Assembly: GCA_002692855.1 (NCBI GenBank)
Contig: NZMJ01000058.1
Location: 54,805 to 118,804, forward strand
Direction of reading: 5' to 3'
Length of the DNA: 64,000 nt
From: Maricaulis sp.
Lineage (GTDB): Bacteria; Pseudomonadota; Alphaproteobacteria; Caulobacterales; Maricaulaceae
Shown: piece after piece, positions 26,079 to 34,304 of the stretch
How positions within the stretch are numbered: the first letter of the stretch is position 1
Layout of the letters: each line of letters starts with the position of its first letter
The notes under the pieces: generated by a model
Databases searched by the model: none
What the model was told of the DNA's origin: nothing
Seen by the model: the letters and a program-made list of their open reading frames with translations, nothing else
Translations under genes and position numbers: made by a program

Positions 26079-27077
26079 ATGACCGCGCCCCTTTCCTTTG
26101 TCGCTTCATCAGAAGTCGCCGGCACCCGCATGGACCGTTTCCTCGCGGACCAGATCGCCGACCTGTCGCGCTCGCGCATCAAGGCGTTGATCAAGGACGG
26201 CCGGCTGACGGCCGATGGCAATGTGCTGGCAGACCCGGCGGCCCATGTCGCCGAGGGCGTCACCTATGTGCTGACCGTACCGCCGCCCGAGGCGGCCACG
26301 CCCGAGCCCGAGGACATCCCGCTCGACGTCCTGTTCGAGGACGAGCACCTGATCGTCGTCAACAAGCCCGCCGGGATGACGGTGCATCCGGCGGTCGGCA
26401 ACTGGACCGGTACGCTGGTTCATGCGCTGCTCCACCATTGCAAGGGGTCGCTGTCGGGGATTGGCGGGGTCGAACGCCCCGGCATCGTCCACCGCATCGA
26501 CAAGGACACGTCCGGCATCCTGGTCGTGGCCAAGACCGACAAGGCCCACCAGGGCCTGTCCAAACTCTTCGCCAAACACGATATCGACCGCGTCTACATC
26601 GCCTATGTGCGCGGTGCGCCGAACCCGCGCACGGGCACCGTCAACGCGCCGCTCGCACGGTCGAATGCCGATCGCAAGAAGATGGCGGTCGTCAAGGAGC
26701 GCGAAGGCGGCCCCGGCAAGGACGCCGTGACGCATTACAAGGTTCTCAAGATATTCGGCCGCGACCCGAAAAAGCCCTTGGGCGCGCCTGCGGCAGCCAA
26801 GGTCGAATGCACGCTGGAAACCGGCCGCACCCACCAGATCCGCGCTCACATGGCGCATATCGGCAGTCCGCTTTTGGGCGATCCCATGTATGGCCGGGGG
26901 CGGGCGCAGCACCTGCTCAATCTCGACGATGGCCGGGATTTCCGCGATTTCCGCCGTCAGGCGCTGCACGCCGCCGTCCTCGGCTTCGTGCATCCGGTCA
27001 CGAAGGAAGAGCTGCGCTTCGAGGCGGACATCCCGAAGGACATGCAGCGCCTCGAAGGCTTTCTGGAAACGCTGTGA
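26079..27077 (+). CDS. rluD: 23S rRNA pseudouridine synthase, RluD family
   Basis: A 332-residue enzyme with an N-terminal S4 RNA-binding domain (about 15-75, MDRFLADQIADLSRSRIKALIKDG) and a RluA/RluD catalytic domain. The catalytic Asp lies in GIVHRIDKDTSGILVVAKT; LETGRTHQIRAHMAHIG and LLGDPMYG are further family motifs. RluD-type enzymes modify uridines of helix 69 of 23S rRNA; exact target sites are inferred. The gene is followed by a C/G-rich hairpin at 27084-27104. Confidence 0.9.
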   Translation: MTAPLSFVASSEVAGTRMDRFLADQIADLSRSRIKALIKDGRLTADGNVLADPAAHVAEGVTYVLTVPPPEAATPEPEDIPLDVLFEDEHLIVVNKPAGMTVHPAVGNWTGTLVHALLHHCKGSLSGIGGVERPGIVHRIDKDTSGILVVAKTDKAHQGLSKLFAKHDIDRVYIAYVRGAPNPRTGTVNAPLARSNADRKKMAVVKEREGGPGKDAVTHYKVLKIFGRDPKKPLGAPAAAKVECTLETGRTHQIRAHMAHIGSPLLGDPMYGRGRAQHLLNLDDGRDFRDFRRQALHAAVLGFVHPVTKEELRFEADIPKDMQRLEGFLETL

Positions 27078-27083
27078 TTTCTG

Positions 27084-27104
27084 CCCTCCCCCTTGGGGGG
27101 AGGG
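27084..27104. repeat. CCCTCCCC...GGGGAGGG palindrome after rluD
   Basis: CCCTCCCCC-tt-GGGGGGAGGG follows the rluD stop. The same left flank and core (TTCTGCCCTCCCCCTTG) recur at 49332-49348. It is probably a member of a dispersed intergenic repeat that can double as a terminator. Confidence 0.6.
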
Positions 27105-27117
27105 AAGACGATGCCAC

Positions 27118-27876
27118 CTACGCCCCGTCTCCGAACATCAGGAGGATGCCTGTCGCGTCGTGATCGGCGTCCGCCTCCAGCCAGAATTCATGGGAATGCC
27201 CAGCGGGGATCAGATAGGCATTGCCTGCTCCGACCCGCATTTCGACGCCATTGATCCGCGCGTGGGCCCACCCCTCCATCACGATGAACATCGAGGGGAA
27301 GGGATTGGTCTGCGAGTTCACGTCCTCGTTCACGTGATGTCCGGGCTCGATATGGAAGAAGCCGGACCGGAAGCCGGGTTGGTAGTAGAAAATGCTGGCA
27401 TTGGTGCCGTGCGTGACGCGCGTCATGCCGCGCCCGAACGGAATGATTTCAGGCTGGCCGCGCGTCCAGAAATGGAAGGCGGTCCCCAGAACCTCGGCGA
27501 GGAAATCATTGCCCGGCTGAAATCCCTCCATCACCTCCATGTCCATCGGCGTGACGTCGCTCTCGAAGGCCTTGGCCATCTGGGTCAGGGCATTGCGGTC
27601 GCCTGCATCGACCTCGGCGAGCGAGTCCGGGGAGACGGTGAAATAGAAGGTGGGTACATCCGGTGGCCCCTCGCGCAGCGAGGCGCGTCCGGGTGACGCC
27701 GTCACCGTGTACCAGTCATCGCCGACAAGGATGCCGAAGCTCTGATCGCCGGTGACATAGGGGTCACTGGCATAATCAGCGACAAAGCGGTTCAGGATGT
27801 CGGTGGTCTCGTCGGCAAGGGCCGCAGGCGCGAGCGCCAGTGCAGCCGCAGCCGCGATCAGGGAGGAATAACGCAT
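27118..27876 (-). CDS. Secreted protein with SCP2-like N-terminal part and C-terminal cupin
   Basis: A 252-residue protein with a signal peptide (LIAAAAALALAPAALA-D). The first mature part (about 20-120; FGILVGDDWYTVTASPG) looks like a sterol-carrier-type or similar ligand fold. The C-terminal part is a cupin: GFFHIEPGHHVNEDVNSQ, then FIVMEGWAHARINGVEMRVGAGNAYLIPAGHSHEFW. The His/Glu pattern suggests metal binding. The ATG at 27876 has an AGGAG Shine-Dalgarno. It follows a tetR gene on the same strand, and a perfect palindrome lies about 80 bases upstream of its start. The ligand is unknown. Confidence 0.75.
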   Translation of the reverse strand: MRYSSLIAAAAALALAPAALADETTDILNRFVADYASDPYVTGDQSFGILVGDDWYTVTASPGRASLREGPPDVPTFYFTVSPDSLAEVDAGDRNALTQMAKAFESDVTPMDMEVMEGFQPGNDFLAEVLGTAFHFWTRGQPEIIPFGRGMTRVTHGTNASIFYYQPGFRSGFFHIEPGHHVNEDVNSQTNPFPSMFIVMEGWAHARINGVEMRVGAGNAYLIPAGHSHEFWLEADADHDATGILLMFGDGA

Positions 27877-27957
27877 ATCAGTCTCCTGCCGGCGCGGATT
27901 GCCCCGCGCCTGGAATGCGTCCCGTCCCCGCCCTTCGGCGGCCCGGTCACAGTCTAA

Positions 27958-27975
27958 TTTAACCGACTGGTTAAA
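27958..27975 (-). promoter_or_regulatory. Perfect palindromic operator for the TetR-family regulator
   Basis: TTTAACC-gact-GGTTAAA has 7-base arms and sits between the tetR stop and the cupin start, where a cupin promoter would lie. TetR-family dimers bind such palindromes. A CtrA reading is less likely because the TTAA half sites are eight, not seven, bases apart. Confidence 0.65.
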
Positions 27976-27976
27976 A

Positions 27977-28606
27977 TCAAGCGGAAAGCGACCGCACCAC
28001 GCTGTCGGCGACAAAGTCGGCGAAGCCTTCGGTTTCCGGCAGCGAGAAGGGCCAGCGCCCTTCGGCCGCCAGCCGGTCCCGGTATCCGCCCGTCAGGACG
28101 AAGAAGACGAATGCTCCGGTGAAGGCCAGGTGGACGATCTGGGTATCGACATCGCGAAACGCGCCTTGTCCAACCCCCTCGCGCACCAGCGCGTCCGTGG
28201 TGCGGAAGATGCGCGACAGGCTCGCGAAGGCTGCGGGCAGGTCTTGCTGACCGCCCCGCGCATACTCGGTGACCAGCATGGCGCACAGATGCGGCGAGGC
28301 GGCGAGCGCGAGGGCCAGCGCCCGGATGTGGGCGCGCAACCGGTCAGCAGGTGTCCCTGCCGGGTCCGCGGCATGGGCAGTGCGGGCCAGGACCGCCTCG
28401 ACCGCCTCGTCCAGGATCGCCTGGTAGAGACCGTCCTTCGATGTGAAGTGATACGCGACCAGCGCCTTGTTCGCCCCGGCCTTCGCCGCGATCATGTCGA
28501 GTGTCGTTCCGGCAAAGCCGTTCTGCGCAAACAAGACCGTTCCGGCATCCATCAATGCGCGGCGCGAAGCCTTGGAATCATGGGCGCGGCGGCGACGTTC
28601 ATTCAT
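27977..28606 (-). CDS. TetR-family transcriptional regulator
   Basis: A 209-residue regulator. The N-terminal HTH is clear (ALMDAGTVLFAQNGFAGTTLDMIAAKAGANKALVAYHFTSKDGLY). The C-terminal ligand domain has the look of the CerR/TetR_C_15 or AcrR-like group, with no recognisable effector motif. The ATG at 28606 removes a non-conserved upstream extension. It lies just ahead of the cupin gene with a perfect palindrome between them, so it most likely represses the cupin gene. It is divergent from rpoH. Confidence 0.88.
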   Translation of the reverse strand: MNERRRRAHDSKASRRALMDAGTVLFAQNGFAGTTLDMIAAKAGANKALVAYHFTSKDGLYQAILDEAVEAVLARTAHAADPAGTPADRLRAHIRALALALAASPHLCAMLVTEYARGGQQDLPAAFASLSRIFRTTDALVREGVGQGAFRDVDTQIVHLAFTGAFVFFVLTGGYRDRLAAEGRWPFSLPETEGFADFVADSVVRSLSA

Positions 28607-28776
28607 GACCTGATAAGAGGGGCGGGACTGTCGAAACGCAAATCCCGCCATCACGTGCGCATGACTTTCGCGTGAAACCCTCGCAATCGGTCATGCGTTT
28701 CCCTAAATGACGGTCTCAACGGAGTGGCGGGGGCGCCTCCGGACGCCCGCATTCGCTACCGCGAGGGACAAAGACT

Positions 28777-29679
28777 ATGGCCAATGCTCTACCTGCAATG
28801 ACGCTGTCGCCGGAAGGCGGCCTTTCCCGTTACCTGTCCGAGATCCGGAAGTTTCCGATGCTCGAGAAGGACGAGGAATTCATGCTCGCCAAACGCTGGA
28901 CCGAGCACGAGGACCCCAAGGCAGCCGAGCGTCTCGTCACATCGCACCTGCGGCTCGTGGCGAAGATCGCGATGGGCTATCGCGGCTACGGCCTGCCGAT
29001 TGCCGAGGTGATTTCCGAAGGCAATGTCGGCCTCATGCAGGCGGTCAAGAAATTCGACGCCGACAAGGGTTTCCGCCTCGCCACCTACGCGATGTGGTGG
29101 ATCCGCGCCTCGATCCAGGAATACATCCTGAGGTCCTGGAGCCTCGTGAAGATGGGCACCACGGCGGCCCAGAAAAAGCTGTTCTTCAACCTGCGCCGGA
29201 TGAAGTCGAAGATGCAGGCGCTCGAAGAAGGCGATCTGCGTCCCGAACAGGTCGACGAGATCGCCACCAAGCTTGGCGTCACCGACAACGACGTGATCTC
29301 GATGAACCGCCGCCTGTCCGGCCCGGACGCGTCGCTTAATGCGCCGCTGCGCGGGTCCGAGGACGGCGACAGTCAGTGGCAGGACTGGCTCGCCGATGAC
29401 AAGGCCACCAGCCAGGAAGACGAGCTGGCCGAGGATGACGAGTTCGATCAGCGCATGGTTCTGCTTCAGGAAGCGATGGGCGACCTCAATGACCGCGAGC
29501 GTCACATCATCCAGGAACGCAAGCTGACCGACGAACCCAAGACGCTCGAGGAACTGGCCGAAATCTACGGGGTCAGCCGCGAGCGGATCCGGCAGATCGA
29601 GGTTCGGGCCTTTGAAAAGCTCCAGGCTGCCATGAAGAAGCAGGCGGTCGCCAGCGGGTTGATGACAGAGGACGCCTGA
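28777..29679 (+). CDS. rpoH: RNA polymerase sigma-32 factor (RpoH)
   Basis: A 300-residue group 3 sigma factor. Region 1.2/2 begins LSRYLSEIRKFPML. Core-binding and -10 recognition lie in LVTSHLRLVAKIAMGYRGYGLPIAEVISEGNVGLMQAVKKF (region 2.1-2.2) and LATYAMWWIRASIQEYIL (2.3-2.4). The RpoH box is QKKLFFNLR, and region 4.2 is LEELAEIYGVSRERIRQIEVRAFEKL. It directs heat-shock transcription. It is a single gene with a tetR gene divergent; the 170-base intergenic region gave no convincing promoter by eye. Confidence 0.95.
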   Translation: MANALPAMTLSPEGGLSRYLSEIRKFPMLEKDEEFMLAKRWTEHEDPKAAERLVTSHLRLVAKIAMGYRGYGLPIAEVISEGNVGLMQAVKKFDADKGFRLATYAMWWIRASIQEYILRSWSLVKMGTTAAQKKLFFNLRRMKSKMQALEEGDLRPEQVDEIATKLGVTDNDVISMNRRLSGPDASLNAPLRGSEDGDSQWQDWLADDKATSQEDELAEDDEFDQRMVLLQEAMGDLNDRERHIIQERKLTDEPKTLEELAEIYGVSRERIRQIEVRAFEKLQAAMKKQAVASGLMTEDA

Positions 29680-29753
29680 ATCAGGCACGGTCTCGACGCG
29701 GGCGTCCAACCGCACTAGGTGATGACGAAATCCCGCCGCAACGGAATCTCGTC

Positions 29754-30764
29754 ATGTACCGCTTTGCCTGTTCGCTTGTTCTAGCTGTCGCTTGCCTGTT
29801 CGCCGCCCCGCACGCTGCGGCGCAGGACTTGCCCGAGCCTTACGTCCGCCTGATCGCCGACGCCGCCACGTATGATGATGGCGCCAATTTCGATGCCGTC
29901 GTGATGATGGTGGCCCGCAATGCCGAAGGCGGCGACGAGGCCGTGATGGCTGCGGTCCGTCAGGTTGCGCCGCAGCGTTCTGCGCAGGCGTCCGCGGCTC
30001 TTGGTCAGGCCGGAACGATGACACTGGCGGACAATGCCGTGCGCCCTGAACCCGCGACCATGGCGATGCAGCCGGTCGAGGCAGACGCCGCAGCGGCCGC
30101 TTCACCTGCAGCACCCGAGATCGACCCCGGCTGGACCGGGCGTGTCTCGGCAGGCCTGTCGGTTGCCAGCGGCAATTCAGAGCAACAGACCTACAATCTC
30201 GGTGCCGAGCTGAACCGCGAATTCGCCAATGGCTGGACGTTCGATAGCCGCATCAATTACGCCTATGCGGAATCCGCCGGTGCGGTGACGCAGGACCAGC
30301 TGGCGCTCGAGGCTCGCGGCGACCGCTCGGTATCCGAACGGTGGGGCTACTTCATCGGCGGCCAGTATGACCGCGACGTGCTGTCGAGCTTTGACTGGAC
30401 CGCCTTCGTGTCCGCCGGTGCGACCTTCCAGGCCATTGAACGCGAAACGCTCGACTGGTCGCTGCGCGCCGGTCCCGGTGTGCGCTACCTGATGCCCGCG
30501 ACGGGATCGGAAGAGACCCAGTTCGTTGTCGATCTGGGCTCGGACCTCGAATGGCAGATCACGCCGGATTCGGTGTTCATTTCCGAGACCACATTGCTGG
30601 TCGCGGAATCCTCCAGGGCTGAACAGTCCTTCCGCTTCAACACGTCGGTCGCCGACAATTGGGCCGTCGAGTTCGAATGGCGTTATCGCTACGAGTTCGA
30701 GCCGCTGCCGGGCTTCGAGGAATCGGATTCCCGGGTCACCGCGTCCCTGGTGCGCGAATTCTAG
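29754..30764 (+). CDS. DUF481 outer-membrane beta-barrel protein
   Basis: A 336-residue protein with a signal peptide (ACLFAAPHAAA-Q), an Ala-rich linker of about 100 residues and a C-terminal DUF481 domain from about residue 120. The domain shows alternating strands such as GRVSAGLSVASGNSEQQTYNLGAEL and ends in the outer-membrane signature with a terminal Phe (VTASLVREF). The family includes the salt-induced YdiY. The role is not established; it may be a small envelope barrel. It converges on the YhhN-type gene with a four-base overlap of stops. Confidence 0.85.
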   Translation: MYRFACSLVLAVACLFAAPHAAAQDLPEPYVRLIADAATYDDGANFDAVVMMVARNAEGGDEAVMAAVRQVAPQRSAQASAALGQAGTMTLADNAVRPEPATMAMQPVEADAAAAASPAAPEIDPGWTGRVSAGLSVASGNSEQQTYNLGAELNREFANGWTFDSRINYAYAESAGAVTQDQLALEARGDRSVSERWGYFIGGQYDRDVLSSFDWTAFVSAGATFQAIERETLDWSLRAGPGVRYLMPATGSEETQFVVDLGSDLEWQITPDSVFISETTLLVAESSRAEQSFRFNTSVADNWAVEFEWRYRYEFEPLPGFEESDSRVTASLVREF

Positions 30765-31414
30765 TTATGCCGGGTCAGACCGAGCGTCAGGCAGACTTGC
30801 GCTACGACATAGGTGATCCACACCGCCGGGCCACGCCAGGCGGGGTCGATACCCTTGAACAGGTCGAGCGCGATCAGGCTGTCTGACAGGACGAACAGGA
30901 GCGCACCGATTACCGCGATCCAGGGAACACGGGACACGAGGGCCAGCACCGCCATCGTGATGATGATCGCGTTATAGGCTGTCGCCGGTACACGCAGATC
31001 GCCCATGTCGGGCTGCAGCCAGACGAGCATCGCGATCCCGGCGATCGCGACTCCGCCGGCCAGTATCAGCCCGGCCAGTCCCCGCGTTCCCGAATGACGG
31101 ATACGGCCGAGAAACAGCAATCCATAGATCAGGTGTGCGACGGCAAAGGCGGCGATGCCGAGTGGCAGTTGCGCCGGCTCCAGCGCCAGCATCACGTCCC
31201 CGATCGCCGAGAAGGTCAGCGCGGCGGCGACGAGCCGATGCCGGGCGAGGGCGGCATACACCGCCAGCACCAGAATGCCCGAGGCTTTCAGGAACACGCC
31301 GCCCGGATAGGGCAGGGTGAACACGCCGCCATGCAGCAGATAGGCGAGGCCCAGCACCAGCGACAGGACGATCAGGAGCGGCTCCCGCCGCCCTGCCGCA
31401 CGGGTGAAGGTCAT
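30761..31414 (-). CDS. YhhN-family membrane protein (lysoplasmalogenase-like)
   Basis: A 217-residue protein with about eight membrane helices. It has the YhhN/TMEM86 layout, including ALTFSAIGDVMLAL and the later LFVLSDSLIALDLF, whose acidic residues in helices are conserved in the family. Animal homologues hydrolyse lysoplasmalogens; bacterial activity is mostly unproven. The ATG at 31414 lies one base beyond the stop of the upstream protease gene, so the pair is likely an operon. Confidence 0.85.
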   Translation of the reverse strand: MTFTRAAGRREPLLIVLSLVLGLAYLLHGGVFTLPYPGGVFLKASGILVLAVYAALARHRLVAAALTFSAIGDVMLALEPAQLPLGIAAFAVAHLIYGLLFLGRIRHSGTRGLAGLILAGGVAIAGIAMLVWLQPDMGDLRVPATAYNAIIITMAVLALVSRVPWIAVIGALLFVLSDSLIALDLFKGIDPAWRGPAVWITYVVAQVCLTLGLTRHN

Positions 31415-31415
31415 G

Positions 31416-32720
31416 CTACTCGCCGTCCGTCTTGCCCGCTGCCGGGGCGTTGGGATCCTGCGGACCGCCGGGCTTGCCGGGACCGCGCGGCTGGGTCTGG
31501 CCCTCGCCGATCCGGCCTGCCGCGAAGTCTTCCAGGTACTCGATCCAGTTTTCGCTGCGGACCGCGATGTAGATGAAGGGACCATCGGGGTTCGACCGGA
31601 AATTGGAGTCCGTGGACACCACGAACCAGTCATTCCCGTCTCGCACCATGAAAGGCGAACCCGAATCGCCGCGCGTCGTGTCGCAGTCGTGTGCCATTGT
31701 GCCGTCGGCATAGATCTCGGTCATGTGGCAACGTTCATTGCCGGACAGGTGTGCGCCCGTGTCCCAGCTGTAGCCGGCCTGGTAGAGATCGGCGCGCATC
31801 GCACCGCGATTGCCGTTCTCGGCGACCAGGCCGCGTGCCCCGACAAAGCCCAGCTCCCGGCCCAGCGGCGTATCGATCCGCAACAGCGCCCAGTCGGTGT
31901 AGTCGATGTCGTCCGTGCCGGAGAACCGGGCGTCATCCCAGTCCGGGTCGATGAAGTAATCGATCACGCGCGCGGTGCGCGGTCCGCCCGGCAGGTCGTA
32001 ACCGGTCTCGAACGTACCGGCGGCGTTGACGCGGCCATCGTCATGAATGCAGTGGCTGGCCGTGATCAGCACGTCGTCACCAACCAGGGTCGCGGTGCAG
32101 GCACCGCCTTCGTCGAACGAAATCTGCCCGACGACCACCCACGGGAAGACCGACGTATCCATGAAGACGCGGTCGTCATTGCCGAAGAAGTGGTCATTGA
32201 TCGTCAGCGGTCGTTCGCGGCCGATGCAATCAGCCCGGTCGGAACGCGCTTCGCACTGGCCATTGCCAACGCCCGGCTCTTCGCACACGTCATTGAACGC
32301 TGTCTCGCAGCTGTCATTGCGGAAGCGCAGGTCGATCACATCGCCGCAATCGGTCAGGTCGGTGCCTTGCGTGCAAGCGCCGGTGCCGAAGCCCGGCTCA
32401 TCGCATTCGCCGTCATTGGCCCACTGGCACGAATTGTCCTCGACGCCGGCGACAATGCGCCAGCAATCGGAATAGTCGGTGCCCTCGGCGCACGCGCCGG
32501 TGCCGTAGCGCGGATCGTCGCACTCGCCATCATTGCCCCAGCGGCAGCTGTCGTCGCCGGTAAAGCCGGCCGCGCCGGGCTGCCCGCTCATGCCGGGCTT
32601 GGTCTGTACGCTGCGCAGATAGCGGCCGATTTCGCTCGAGGTCAGCTGCTCGGGGGCGTCTGCCAGAGCGGTGGCGGAAATGATGACGGCCGCAAGCGCG
32701 GCCCAAATGAATGAACGCAT
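31416..32720 (-). CDS. Secreted trypsin-like serine protease with three Cys-rich repeats
   Basis: A 434-residue protein with a signal peptide (cut near TALA-D). Three tandem repeats follow (59-86, 98-125, 138-165), each with exactly the spacing C-x7-C-x9-C-x8-C and the core NDGECDxPxxGTGxC. An S1-type protease domain spans about 170-395, with the catalytic triad in TASHCIH (H223), DYTDWALL (D276) and TRGDSGSP (S353). The tail is Pro/Gly/Gln-rich and disordered. The repeats are acidic and may bind calcium or a substrate. It probably forms an operon with the YhhN gene. Substrate is unknown. Confidence 0.88.
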   Translation of the reverse strand: MRSFIWAALAAVIISATALADAPEQLTSSEIGRYLRSVQTKPGMSGQPGAAGFTGDDSCRWGNDGECDDPRYGTGACAEGTDYSDCWRIVAGVEDNSCQWANDGECDEPGFGTGACTQGTDLTDCGDVIDLRFRNDSCETAFNDVCEEPGVGNGQCEARSDRADCIGRERPLTINDHFFGNDDRVFMDTSVFPWVVVGQISFDEGGACTATLVGDDVLITASHCIHDDGRVNAAGTFETGYDLPGGPRTARVIDYFIDPDWDDARFSGTDDIDYTDWALLRIDTPLGRELGFVGARGLVAENGNRGAMRADLYQAGYSWDTGAHLSGNERCHMTEIYADGTMAHDCDTTRGDSGSPFMVRDGNDWFVVSTDSNFRSNPDGPFIYIAVRSENWIEYLEDFAAGRIGEGQTQPRGPGKPGGPQDPNAPAAGKTDGE

Positions 32721-32930
32721 GGGTCGAAGTCTCCTGTCCTTGGGGCTTGTTTAGCCGTGGAAGGCAGTCGGGTCCATCGCCTGAAAGGGGGAGATGTCTG
32801 CATGGAGCGCGGAACAGGGGCGCCGGAAACCGCGTTCATGGGGCTGAACGCTGTGTTCAGGGTGGAGACAGGCGCACAGGGGTAAAAAGCCCTCATGTGC
32901 TTGGGACGTCCAGACCATGGAGACGGCAAG

Positions 32931-33404
32931 ATGAAACATCTCCTCAAGATCGGCGCTGCTGCCGCATTCACCACATTGACCGCGCTCGCGGTGGCTCCCG
33001 CCGCAAGCGCCGGGACATGGCATCTGGATGCGCGCGCCTGCCCCGACATCCGCGAAGACTATCGTGATGCGCGCCGCTGGAACGGTCGCCGTGACCTCCG
33101 CGAGGATCACCGCGACGCCCGTGAAATTCGGTGCCCGGCACGGGCCTGGTCCTACGAACCTGATCGGTATGAACGCCAGTACGGTCACTACAATTACCGC
33201 ACGCCCGGTGTCGTCTATCGGGCCCGGTTCGGCGGGTTCTATTCGGTCGACCGCTATGGTCGGCGGATGCCGGTTCAGGTCGTGATTCACAACGAACCGC
33301 GCTACGCCCACCGTCCGGCCTATCGTGACCGGTATTACCGCCATCACGACCGTTACGACCGGCGTGATCGTCGTGATCGCCGCTATCAATGGCGCGGCTG
33401 GTAA
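32931..33404 (+). CDS. Secreted Arg/Tyr/His/Asp-rich protein
   Basis: A 157-residue protein with a signal peptide (AAAAFTTLTALAVAPAASA-G). The mature chain is very rich in Arg, Asp, Tyr and His. It contains DIREDYRDARRWNGRRDLREDHRDAREIRCPA with two cysteines nearby and ends in a low-complexity run of DRYYRHHDRYDRRDRRD type. Such composition recalls RcnB-like or nickel/cobalt-responsive periplasmic proteins but I could not assign a family. It stands alone and is followed by a strong hairpin. Confidence 0.65.
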   Translation: MKHLLKIGAAAAFTTLTALAVAPAASAGTWHLDARACPDIREDYRDARRWNGRRDLREDHRDAREIRCPARAWSYEPDRYERQYGHYNYRTPGVVYRARFGGFYSVDRYGRRMPVQVVIHNEPRYAHRPAYRDRYYRHHDRYDRRDRRDRRYQWRGW

Positions 33405-33425
33405 CACTCGCCGGTCATGACAATC

Positions 33426-33454
33426 GGGCCGCTTCGGGTAATCCGGAGCGGCCC
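33426..33454 (+). terminator. Hairpin terminator
   Basis: GGGCCGCT pairs with AGCGGCCC (8-base perfect arms, with an inner CGG/CCG stem), followed by TTGTCCT. It lies 21 bases after the Arg/Tyr-rich protein gene and before the convergent phzF-like gene. Confidence 0.65.
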
Positions 33455-33459
33455 TTGTC

Positions 33460-34275
33460 CTAAAGCGTCAGTTGCCCGTCGAGATAAGGCGTCGCCCGCC
33501 CGATCAGCGTCACCCGTTCACCCTTGGGTTCGACCTCCAGTGCGCCGGAACGCGGCCCGATCTGGCGCGCGGTCATGCGCGATTTGCCCAGTCGTTCGCC
33601 CCAATAGGGGGCGAGCGTGCAGTGGGCCGACCCGGTGACCGGGTCCTCTGTGACGCCCGATGCCGGCGCGAAGAAACGGGACACGAAATCCGTCCGGTCG
33701 CCGGGAGCCGTCACAATGGTGTTGGTATTGGCGACAGCGAGCGTCGCGTGGTCAGGGCGCAAACGCGCGACGATGCCTTCGTCGGGATAGATGACAAGCT
33801 TGTAGTCGGCACCGTGAATGCGTTTGACGTCAAAGATGGCGTCGGGCTTTCCCCCGCCCAGCGCTTCTTCGATCAGGGGGTTGGACTGTCCGGTCTCGAA
33901 ACTGACCTTCGGCAGGTCCATCGCAAACAGGTCACCGTCCCGCCGCACGGTCAGGCGTCCCGACCGCGTGTCGAACCGGGCCTCGTCGCCGTTTACAGCA
34001 CCGCGCGCATGCAGCCACGCCCCGGATGCGAACGTCGCATGGCCGCACAGATCGACCTCGACCGTCGGCGTGAACCAGCGCAGCTCCCATGCATCCGCCT
34101 CATCTGTCTTCGGGACGAGGAAGGCGGTCTCTGACAGATTGTTCGACAGCGCGATCCCGAGCAGCGTGCGGTTGTCCGGCCAGGTCTCAAGCAGACAGAC
34201 CCCGGCCGGATTGCCGGTAAAGGGGAGATCGCCATCCGCGAAGGCATGAAGTTCGGCGTAGGGAAGTGTCACCAT
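33460..34275 (-). CDS. PhzF-family isomerase/epimerase
   Basis: A 271-residue protein with the PhzF two-lobed fold. N-terminal FTGNPAGVCLLE, NNLSETAFLVP with the catalytic Glu, LRWFTPTVEVDLCGHAT, and in the second lobe GVTEDPVTGSAHCTLAPYW are all diagnostic. The family includes phenazine-pathway PhzF and many isomerases of unknown substrate. No phenazine genes are present here, so a different small-molecule substrate is likely. The ATG at 34275 is used. MarC lies upstream on the same strand, about 30 bases away. Confidence 0.88.
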   Translation of the reverse strand: MVTLPYAELHAFADGDLPFTGNPAGVCLLETWPDNRTLLGIALSNNLSETAFLVPKTDEADAWELRWFTPTVEVDLCGHATFASGAWLHARGAVNGDEARFDTRSGRLTVRRDGDLFAMDLPKVSFETGQSNPLIEEALGGGKPDAIFDVKRIHGADYKLVIYPDEGIVARLRPDHATLAVANTNTIVTAPGDRTDFVSRFFAPASGVTEDPVTGSAHCTLAPYWGERLGKSRMTARQIGPRSGALEVEPKGERVTLIGRATPYLDGQLTL

Positions 34276-34304
34276 CGACGGGCGGTCTCCTTGCAAGGCA
34301 TGGC

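Noticed and set aside
27958..27975. CtrA site
   Set aside because: The TTAA half sites are eight bases apart rather than seven; the perfect palindrome next to tetR fits a TetR operator better.
28607..28776. Sigma-32 promoter upstream of rpoH
   Set aside because: A GTGAAAC and a CCCTAAAT element are present but about 22 bases apart, too far for a convincing promoter.
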